Positions 1-4,713 of a stretch of 5,316 nt of DNA are shown here, piece after piece (the stretch's first letter is position 1; each line of letters begins with the position of its first letter). The notes under the pieces are model-generated. The model did not search any database, was not told where the DNA came from, and saw only the letters and a list, made by a program, of their open reading frames with translations. The translations under genes and the position numbers were made by a program. This DNA is from Candidatus Eiseniibacteriota bacterium (GTDB lineage Bacteria; Eisenbacteria; RBG-16-71-46): NCBI GenBank assembly GCA_005893365.1, contig VBPB01000079.1:11389-16704 (forward strand), in the 5' to 3' direction.

Positions 1-115
1 GGTAGCGCAGTTCGAAGATGTGCAGGGGAAGCCGGGCGCTCGGGAAGAGGACGACTCCCGGAAGCGGGAATACCGGCACCGGGTGCTGCGGCACGAACGG
101 CAAGGCGCCTCCCAT
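1..115 (-). CDS. LON substrate-binding-domain protein, N-terminal part, cut by the left window edge
   Basis: Reading leftwards from an ATG at 113-115, the frame stays open to the window edge and gives about 38 residues. These contain FPLPGVVLFP followed by LPLHIFELRY. That is the characteristic start of the LON N-terminal domain (PUA-like fold), found at the front of Lon protease and as stand-alone proteins of about 200 residues. In stand-alone proteins the domain is thought to bind substrate, and the cellular role is poorly known. The visible part cannot separate a stand-alone protein from full Lon. No good Shine-Dalgarno precedes the ATG. The codons right after it contain GGGAGG, four bases before an in-frame TTG at 101-103, so the true start could be that TTG. 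It lies 28 bp after the peroxiredoxin stop on the same strand, so co-transcription is likely. Confidence 0.82.
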   Translation of the reverse strand, partial: MGGALPFVPQHPVPVFPLPGVVLFPSARLPLHIFELRY

Positions 116-143
116 GCGGTCGGCGTTCGGCCGAGCGCAGGAC

Positions 144-623
<480 letters not shown>

Positions 624-650
624 CACTTCCTCTCCTCCGAGAAGCGCCAC

Positions 651-696
651 CGGGCTCCCTCGGGAGCCCGGCGAGCGGGGACGGTCGACCCGTCCC
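651..696 (-). repeat. Two tandem perfect hairpins between sod and the peroxiredoxin gene
   Basis: Positions 651-670 form a 9-bp perfect inverted repeat, CGGGCTCCC and GGGAGCCCG, with only two bases between the arms (in practice 8 bp with a tetraloop). Positions 678-696 form a 7-bp perfect repeat, GGGACGG and CCGTCCC, with a TCGAC loop. They lie back to back in the roughly 90-bp gap between the sod stop and the peroxiredoxin start. Neither is followed by a T-tract on either strand, so they are not classical rho-independent terminators. Plausible roles are partial termination, mRNA end protection or processing between the two cistrons. Confidence 0.6.
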
Positions 697-713
697 GTCT
701 GCGCGCGAAAACG

Positions 714-1328
714 CTACTTGTGGACCGCCTGCATCGCCAGCGCGCGTTCGAGATTCTGCTCGACCACGCTCCAGTCCAGATTGTTGAAGAACGCGTCGAT
801 GTACTTGGCGCGGGCGCGGCCGTAGTCGATCCAGTACGCGTGCTCGTACACGTCGAGCGCCAGGATCGGCGTGGCGTTCCAGAGCGGGAAGGTGTTCTGC
901 GCGTCGCCCACGGTGGTCGTCAGGCAGTTGAAGTCGTGGTCGTACGCAAGCCACACCCAGCCGCGCGCCGCGAGGCCGGACGCCTTGAAGTCGGCGAGCC
1001 AGGCGTCGTACGAGGGGAAGTCGCGCTTGATCTGGTCCATCACCCGGCCGGACGGCGTGCCGCCCTTGCCGCCCAGATGACCGAAGTAGGTCTCATGATT
1101 CTTGACCCCGCCGATCGCAAACGAGAGATCCACGCGCAGCGCGCGCAGGTCGCTGTAGATCTGGTTGGCGGTGGCCCGGTCCACGGCCGTGAGCTTCTCC
1201 TGGATCTCGTTGGTCTTGCCGATGTAGCCCTTGTACAGCTCGTAGTGCTCTTCCATCGTGCGGGCGCTGATGCCGTTGAGCTCGCGGATGCTGGCGAACT
1301 TCTTGGCTTCGAGCTTGGGGAATGCCAT
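714..1328 (-). CDS. Superoxide dismutase, Fe/Mn family
   Basis: The enzyme converts superoxide to oxygen and hydrogen peroxide using one Fe or Mn. It has 204 residues, typical for the family, and no signal peptide, so it should be cytoplasmic. Expected metal ligands are visible: His28 in TMEEHYELYKGY, His78 in KNHETYFGHLGG, and Asp159 and His163 in LALDVYEHAYWIDYG, the family signature. The usual HxxHxFYWN segment is replaced by NHETYFGHLGG, a divergent subgroup. At the second-shell site that helps set metal preference, there is Gly74 where FeSOD has Gln, and Gln144 (DAQNTFP) where MnSOD has Gln, so the pattern is Mn-like or cambialistic. This is inference, so sodA and sodB are not assigned. 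The ATG follows GAGGAGGAG at a spacing of about six bases. A strong sigma70-type promoter lies upstream, and the peroxiredoxin gene follows. Confidence 0.97.
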   Translation of the reverse strand: MAFPKLEAKKFASIRELNGISARTMEEHYELYKGYIGKTNEIQEKLTAVDRATANQIYSDLRALRVDLSFAIGGVKNHETYFGHLGGKGGTPSGRVMDQIKRDFPSYDAWLADFKASGLAARGWVWLAYDHDFNCLTTTVGDAQNTFPLWNATPILALDVYEHAYWIDYGRARAKYIDAFFNNLDWSVVEQNLERALAMQAVHK

Positions 1329-1396
1329 GGCGCTCCTCCTCGTATGGACGTGGTCAGCGGGCCGACCGGATGGGCGCTGCGGGGTGGGGAAGACGA

Positions 1397-1425
1397 AATT
1401 TAGCCCTCGAAACGCGGGCTGTCAA
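1397..1425 (-). promoter_or_regulatory. Sigma70-type promoter for sod
   Basis: On the minus strand a perfect TTGACA (1420-1425) is separated by exactly 17 bases from TAAATT (1397-1402), a good -10 match. The -10 lies about 70 bases before the sod start, leaving a leader of about 60 bases. The spacer itself begins with GCCC and ends with GGGC, a short dyad between the two boxes where a repressor could sit. This is the clearest promoter in the window. It suggests that sod, and probably the peroxiredoxin and LON-domain genes after it, start here. Confidence 0.75.
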
Positions 1426-1499
1426 CCGCTGTGCTCGCGGGCGCGCGGTGGTCCGGATTACTCCTTGACGACCGCGGTGCGATGGTGGCCGGCGTCGTG

Positions 1500-2000
1500 T
1501 CAGCCTCCCGCCGGCTTCCCGCCCGGCCGGCCGCGAATGCCCCGCGCGCTCGTGATCTGTCCGGCGCGCACCGAATCGAGCAGGGCGTCGAGCTTGGCAC
1601 CGCTGATGTCGCAGGTCATGTCGGACTCGCGACAGGTGGCGAGCGTGAAGCCGCAGCCGCAGGTGCACCGCTCCGCGTTGGCGAACCGGAGGAACAGCTC
1701 GCGCCGCTTCGGGCTCAAGCCGGCGAGGTCGACGCCGCGGACCGCGTCGAGCCAGCGCTGCTTGTAGGCGGTGGAGTCCGTGAGCGAGTCGGTCGCCGGC
1801 GGCAGGCCGCGCAGCGCCTGCGCGATCACCCCTTCGCCGGGCTCGCCGCCGGGCGCGGGCGCGGCGACCCGCGGCGAGGTCTCCGGGAGCTTGGCCGGGC
1901 GCGACTGCCGCCAGGCCACGCCGATGCCGAGCACGAGGACGACCAGCGCCAGCAGGGCGATCCAGTGCGCGCGGCCCGAGGACGACGTGGTCGCCGGCAT
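1500..2000 (-). CDS. Membrane-anchored protein with a Cys-rich CxCxC motif, function unknown
   Basis: I do not recognise this 166-residue protein with certainty. After a short polar N-terminus, residues 12-29 form one hydrophobic segment (HWIALLALVVLVLGIGVAW), an uncleaved anchor or signal sequence. A Pro/Ala/Gly-rich linker (35-56) follows, then a soluble domain probably outside the cytoplasm. That domain holds RCTCGCGFTLATCRESDMTC, with cysteines at 112, 114, 116, 123 and 130. The repeated CxCGC with later Cys recalls metal- or haem-handling and thiol-disulfide proteins (CcmH-like helpers, thioredoxin-associated domains), but the CcmH LRCxxC motif is absent. The C-terminus is low-complexity Gly/Arg/Pro. 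The ATG at 1998-2000 is preferred because it places the hydrophobic segment at the N-terminus. A longer frame to 2057 exists. No Shine-Dalgarno is seen; a TACAAT box only seven bases upstream suggests a leaderless message. It is divergent from the AhpD-like gene. Confidence 0.8.
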   Translation of the reverse strand: MPATTSSSGRAHWIALLALVVLVLGIGVAWRQSRPAKLPETSPRVAAPAPGGEPGEGVIAQALRGLPPATDSLTDSTAYKQRWLDAVRGVDLAGLSPKRRELFLRFANAERCTCGCGFTLATCRESDMTCDISGAKLDALLDSVRAGQITSARGIRGRPGGKPAGG

Positions 2001-2007
2001 GCCCGGG

Positions 2008-2013
2008 ATTGTA
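2008..2013 (-). promoter_or_regulatory. Possible -10 box of a leaderless transcript
   Basis: The minus strand reads TACAAT, then seven bases, then the ATG of the Cys-rich membrane protein. Transcription from this box would start at or next to the ATG, which fits the lack of any Shine-Dalgarno. No convincing -35 hexamer is seen 16-18 bases upstream, so the support is modest. Confidence 0.35.
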
Positions 2014-2142
2014 CACGCGCCGCATCCGCGGCCTACACGGCCGGCGGCGCGAGCCATGCCTCCCCCTCACCGTCACGGGACCGTGCGCTCGGAGGATGCA
2101 GGATCACACGAAGTCGCGTAGCATGCCGTCCCTCTCACGCCC

Positions 2143-2147
2143 GGAGG
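2143..2147 (+). promoter_or_regulatory. Ribosome-binding site that decides the TTG start of the AhpD-like gene
   Basis: GGAGG ends five bases before TTG at 2153. The upstream in-frame ATG at 2123 is preceded by GAAGTCGCGTAGC, which holds no comparable site. The TTG gives the conserved N-terminus of the family. Confidence 0.6.
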
Positions 2148-2152
2148 CCCCG

Positions 2153-2662
2153 TTGAGCTGGATCCCCGTCGTCGAACCGGATCAGGCGCCCGCGCCGCTC
2201 GCCGCGCTCTACGAGCGCATCCGTACCCACTCGAGTCGCGGCCGCGTGGCGAACCTCTGGCGCGCGATGGGCCAGCACCCGGCCTCGCTGGCCGCCGCCT
2301 TCGACCACTACCGGGCCCTCATGGACGACCCGGCGCCGCTCACCAAGGCGCAGGCCGAGCTGCTGGCGCTGGTGGTTTCGGCCACCAACGGGTGCTCCTA
2401 CTGCGTGGCGCATCACGGGCCGCGCCTGGCGAAGGCCCTCGGCGACGAGGCGCTGGCGCGCGCCGTGGCGCGTGCCTGCGAGCCCGCCGAGCGCAAGCAG
2501 GAGGACATCGACCGCCTGCGAGAGTACGGCTTCGACGACGCGGCGATCCTCCGGGCCACCGAGATCGCGGCGTTCTACGGCCTCATCAACCGCGTGGTGT
2601 GCGGGCTGGGCGTGACGCTCGAGCCCGACGTGCCGGCGTGGGAGTTCGGGAGCCAGAAGTAG
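2153..2662 (+). CDS. AhpD-like / carboxymuconolactone decarboxylase-family peroxidase-related protein
   Basis: This is an alkylhydroperoxidase-type (CMD superfamily) protein of about 169 residues, likely cytoplasmic. Members use a CxxC thiol pair to reduce peroxides or relay electrons; many, probably including this one, are known only as peroxidase-related enzymes. The catalytic pattern is complete: Glu69 in KAQAELLALVVS, then NGCSYCVAHH with Cys81, Cys84 and His88. The Glu-to-Cys (12), Cys-Cys (3) and Cys-His (4) spacings are those I recall for mycobacterial AhpD. The start is taken as TTG at 2153-2155: GGAGG lies five bases upstream (2143-2147), and homologues typically begin M-x-W-I-P/K-V as here (LSWIPVVEPDQ). 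An in-frame ATG at 2123 would add ten residues but has no good ribosome-binding site. It is the only plus-strand gene, divergent from the Cys-rich protein, and adds to the local oxidative-stress theme. Confidence 0.94.
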   Translation: MSWIPVVEPDQAPAPLAALYERIRTHSSRGRVANLWRAMGQHPASLAAAFDHYRALMDDPAPLTKAQAELLALVVSATNGCSYCVAHHGPRLAKALGDEALARAVARACEPAERKQEDIDRLREYGFDDAAILRATEIAAFYGLINRVVCGLGVTLEPDVPAWEFGSQK

Positions 2663-2762
2663 AGGGAGCCAAGGCAGCGGGTTAGGAGACCGCTGCTCTA
2701 TCCGTCTGAGCTACGGGGCACGGCGAAGAGGACGATGTCGCCCCGCTTGGGGCCCGCGGCCG
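2663..2762. other. Gene-free junction region with remnants
   Basis: These 100 bases between the converging AhpD-like and mercury-fusion genes hold the tRNA half. They also hold a short minus-strand stretch (about 2721-2760) reading GPKRGDIVLFAVP, which resembles an internal piece of signal peptidase I, and a small GC hairpin (2740-2753, GCCCC-GCTT-GGGGC). The hairpin lies just after the fusion-gene stop and could aid termination, but it has no T-tract. GC content looks higher to the left than to the right of this region. Confidence 0.5.
2677..2720 (-). pseudogene. 5' half of a tRNA-Arg(CCU) gene, truncated after the anticodon arm
   Basis: The minus strand shows a tRNA-like acceptor strand (TGCCCCG, or GCCCCG with one base lost), the U8-A9 linker, and a canonical D arm, GCTC-AGACGGATA-GAGC. 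The anticodon arm GCGGT-CTCCTAA-CCCGC carries anticodon CCT (arginine). The last stem pair 31:39 is T-C, a mismatch. After position 43 there is no variable loop, no T arm (GGTTCGA...) and no 3' acceptor strand; the sequence runs into the end of the AhpD-like gene. No matching 3' half is found in this window. The remnant cannot yield a functional tRNA. The anticodon loop and 3' half of tRNA genes are favoured integrase targets, so this may mark an integration or deletion scar. Confidence 0.75.
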
Positions 2763-4232
2763 CTACTTGACCGCATCGGAGAGCGTTTGCCGCAGCCGGG
2801 CCGCCAACGCGCCCGCGTCAAGACGACGCGAGCTCGGCAGCTCGTGGAGCTGGTGCATGAAGAAGGAAGGTTTCGGCGGGCGGGTGCCTGCCCACTCGAC
2901 TCCCGGTGGATAGACTAGATAGACGTCCCAAGCGACCTCGTCCTTCAACCCCAGCGATGGCTTGAAAGCCACGCCGACCTCCTGCCCGTCGATCCAGTAG
3001 TGGCGTACTCGCGAGTCCGGAAGGATCGTCGTGGCCTTTCGTGCTCCGCGCAGATTGTCGGTGCGCAAGATGGGCTCCCAGACTGCATAGCCCCTCAGCT
3101 TCTCGGTGGCAATCCCTCCGAAGACGGCTTCATGCACCCGCCGGGCGCCGCGCTGACAGCCCGGTCACGTGGGTGAGAGAAGCATCAGCAGCCTCGTGAA
3201 GGCCTTGTCCTGGTTGAAGCGCTTCCGCAGCTCCGCGCCGCTTGCGGAAAGCGGTTCGGCTCGCGTCGAGTCCTCGGACACGGCTTCGAGACGCAGGAAC
3301 TCTTCCGAGAGCTGTGCGCCTCCGACGCGCCGGAGCACCAAGGAATCACGATTTCCGCGAGTCTCCGCCAGCCCCGCGAGAGCGTTGCCGGCCTCCTTGA
3401 ACTCCCCTACGAACTCGATCTGGGCCGCCGAGAGCTGGAGCGTCACCTTCGGTCCAGCGACGGCCACGTCGACCGGATAGTCCTCGACGCCGAAGTCGGG
3501 AAGGTCGAACTGCCCAGACCAGCGTCCTGCCACGATCGCGAGGTCCACGACGAGTTCCGCCGTTTTGCCGTCCTCTCCGACAGTCAGCGATCCGCGCCAC
3601 TGGCCGGACAAGCCGGAACGCGTGCCCTTCGGCACGTCCGATTGCGTCGGCAGTACGGTAAGGGCCTCATAACCGGTCTTTTCCACGGCTGAGATCAGAT
3701 CTCGAGGGTCGAGGGCGGCGCTGCTCACGATCTCGGCCCGCGACTGTTCGTAGTCGACCGTGGCTCGGACAACTCCGGGTACGGCCATGAGCCCGCGCTC
3801 AATCTCAGCTTCGCAGGCCTCGCAAGTCATGCCGGTCACTTCGAGGGTGACGACGTTGGCCGTCGAGTCGTAGGGACCGGCGGTCGCTGGTGCGTCACTG
3901 CGTCTGGCGCCCCAGCTCGGATAGGTCGCCAGCCCGGCAGCAACCAGCGTCACGCTCCAGAGAATGATCCGTTGACTTCGGCGTCCTTTGGGCGCCTCGC
4001 ATGACTGCCCGGGTTCGCAGGCGCTGGCTCGCACCGGCCGATATGCGAGGTAGAAGCCGATCCCTAGAAGCACCGCTGTGAGGCCGAGGAACCACGGCCG
4101 TGCGGGAGCCAGCCATGCCCCCAACCCGATCGACCCGAGTCCGATCGCACCGAGGAGGAGTGGACCGATGCAGCACGCCGATGCAAGCAGTCCCGCAGCA
4201 AGCGAGCCGAACAGGACAGGGCGATCCCTCAT
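2763..4232 (-). CDS. MerT-MerP-beta domain-thioredoxin-like fusion with an in-frame TGA, probable selenoprotein
   Basis: Read through one TGA, the frame gives 489 residues. Residues 7-107 are MerT-like: three membrane segments, vicinal Cys20-Cys21 in the first, and Cys72/Cys78 in the loop between the second and third. Residues 127-195 are a MerP-like HMA domain with GMTCEAC (Cys137, Cys140). Residues 205-303 form a beta-rich lipocalin-like domain (GQWRGSLTV...). Residues 330-489 are thioredoxin-like: helix ELRKRF, strand LLMLLSPT, then position 356 (TGA), P, G and Cys359, followed by VWEP and VAWDVYLVY. The TGA therefore sits where family members have the first Cys of CxxC, giving U-x-x-C. 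MerT topology puts the HMA and thioredoxin-like domains in the periplasm. The ATG at 4230-4232 follows GGAAGG by four bases and overlaps the preceding stop (ATGA). Likely role: mercury or related metal capture and transfer with thiol/selenol redox chemistry. Alternatives: a Cys-to-TGA mutation or sequencing error, which would split it into 3165-4232 and a fragment ending at 2763. Confidence 0.85.
3126..3161 (-). promoter_or_regulatory. Candidate bacterial SECIS hairpin after the TGA
   Basis: Counting bases after the TGA, pairs can form 4-7 with 36-39, 9-11 with 33-35, 12-15 with 28-31 and 17-18 with 24-25, with small bulges and a GCCCG apical loop at 19-23. The loop starts with G and begins 18 bases after TGA, in the range known for bacterial SECIS elements. 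A competing GC-rich hairpin pairs bases 1-6 with 19-24, with a bulged T at 7. Folding was done by eye. GC-rich sequence folds easily, so this supports but does not prove selenocysteine insertion. Confidence 0.5.
3165..3167 (-). other. In-frame TGA, probable selenocysteine codon (residue 356)
   Basis: The codon lies between SPT and PGC in a thioredoxin-like domain whose N-terminal helix and strand are upstream and whose remaining conserved motifs are downstream in the same frame. The frame stays open from here to 2763 with family-like sequence. No ribosome-binding site is seen before the first downstream start (GTG at 3137), and a separate gene starting there would lack the active site and first strand. 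TGC or TGT to TGA would be a single change, so a point mutation remains possible. Confidence 0.78.
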
Positions 4233-4366
4233 GTTGCCTTCCGGATCAGGCTCGCACGAACCGGCGAGGATTCTTCGGCGCACGCATCGCGGCAGGTCAC
4301 GTACTCGTCTGTGCCGACGCGCACGTGCGGCCGCTTCGCATCGACGTTGAAGACAATTCCGCTCAC
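4229..4366 (-). CDS. Small 45-residue ORF coupled to both neighbours, function unknown
   Basis: A GTG at 4364-4366 overlaps the stop of the thioredoxin-like gene (GTGA), and the ORF's own TGA overlaps the ATG of the mercury fusion (ATGA). It thus fills the whole gap with four-base overlaps at both ends, a common sign of translational coupling. The product is charged and soluble, with no membrane segment, and has a CxxxC pair (VTCRDACAEE, Cys25 and Cys29) that could bind metal. About three quarters of third codon positions are G or C. A purine-rich GGGAGGG lies about ten bases upstream. I do not recognise the family. The alternative is that this is an untranslated leader that is open by chance. 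Confidence 0.5.
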   Translation of the reverse strand: MSGIVFNVDAKRPHVRVGTDEYVTCRDACAEESSPVRASLIRKAT

Positions 4367-4671
4367 CTGCCTGTTCCCTCCCGTAACGCTCGCTCGACGA
4401 GGGCGCGGGGCGGGGATCCCGAACCGCCATACATTCGACAGCTGAACGAGTAGTCGAAGCGGGCCCGAACATTTGGATCAACGTCCTGGCCGTTCACTTG
4501 AATAGTCGGGGAGCCGAAGAAGCGGAGCCTTTTCGCCTCATCCGCGTCGCGCACCTCGACTTCGCGGATGGTCGCGTCGAGCCCGAGGGACTGCACGACA
4601 TCTCGAACCAATGCCGTCGTCGGCTCGTGGTTCGGGCATCCCTCGAAGTAGAGAACGTCGATCTTCACCAC
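4363..4671 (-). CDS. Small thioredoxin-like protein (GCPNH type)
   Basis: This is a 102-residue single thioredoxin-fold protein without a signal peptide, probably cytoplasmic. The first strand IDVLYFEGCPNH places Cys12 at the active-site position. The second position is His15, so it is CxxH rather than CxxC. FFGSPTIQVNG (residues 51-61) carries the typical cis-Pro loop (Pro55), and SCRMYGG adds Cys78. From memory, proteins of this type sit near mercury or arsenic genes and may carry metal or thiol equivalents; no reaction is established here. The start is one of two adjacent GTG codons (4671 or 4668). AGGAG lies four or seven bases upstream, so 4668 is equally possible. It heads the operon that continues, with four-base overlaps, into the small ORF and the MerT-MerP-thioredoxin fusion. 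Confidence 0.9.
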   Translation of the reverse strand: MVKIDVLYFEGCPNHEPTTALVRDVVQSLGLDATIREVEVRDADEAKRLRFFGSPTIQVNGQDVDPNVRARFDYSFSCRMYGGSGSPPRALVERALREGTGR

Positions 4672-4690
4672 AGGTCTCCTCCCACTCGGA

Positions 4691-4713
4691 AGCTAAATAG
4701 CTAAAGTGAAGCT
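4691..4713 (-). promoter_or_regulatory. AT-rich repeat, candidate operator/promoter of the metal operon
   Basis: The 41-bp gap upstream of the thioredoxin-like gene contains a strikingly AT-rich stretch in a GC-rich setting. It has three AGCT tetramers (4691, 4699, 4710), a tandem repeat GCTAAATA/GCTAAAGT, and an outer inverted pair AAGCT/AGCTT. On the minus strand TTCCGT and TATTTA are 19 bases apart, the long spacing seen in MerR-family promoters, but neither box is a strong match. A metal-responsive site is possible; no regulator gene is in the window. Confidence 0.35.

Noticed and set aside
720..1403. Long plus-strand ORFs opposite sod, peroxiredoxin and the Cys-rich gene (also 18-572, 1431-2156)
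   Set aside because: These are antisense shadows common in GC-rich DNA. Their products are low-complexity Arg/Ala/Val/Gly-rich, while the minus-strand products have complete family motifs.
1354..2076. 240-residue minus-strand ORF overlapping the Cys-rich gene
   Set aside because: It is an Arg/Ala/Pro-rich frame without motifs. It overlaps the sod promoter and the Cys-rich gene, which has a membrane anchor and a Cys motif in another frame.
2009..2152. N-terminal extension of the AhpD-like protein to 2009 or ATG 2123
   Set aside because: The extra residues are not family-like and lack a ribosome-binding site. TTG 2153 with GGAGG fits the conserved N-terminus.
2674..2696. 7-bp hairpin after the AhpD-like gene as a terminator
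   Set aside because: The stem is the anticodon arm of the tRNA fragment read from the other strand, and no T-tract follows. It could act as a weak terminator, but the tRNA origin explains it.
2763..3137. Stand-alone 124-residue gene starting at GTG 3137
   Set aside because: It would be a thioredoxin-like domain lacking its first strand and active site and has no ribosome-binding site. The missing parts are directly upstream in the same frame across the TGA.
4233..4481. Upstream extension of the mercury fusion frame to 4481
   Set aside because: The extra residues are Arg-rich shadow sequence overlapping the thioredoxin-like gene. The ATG at 4232 has a ribosome-binding site and starts a proper MerT-like N-terminus.
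4363..4671. Second selenocysteine codon at the TGA ending the thioredoxin-like gene
   Set aside because: The domain is complete before the stop, and the continuing frame has no thioredoxin-like motif. The stop overlaps a GTG start instead.
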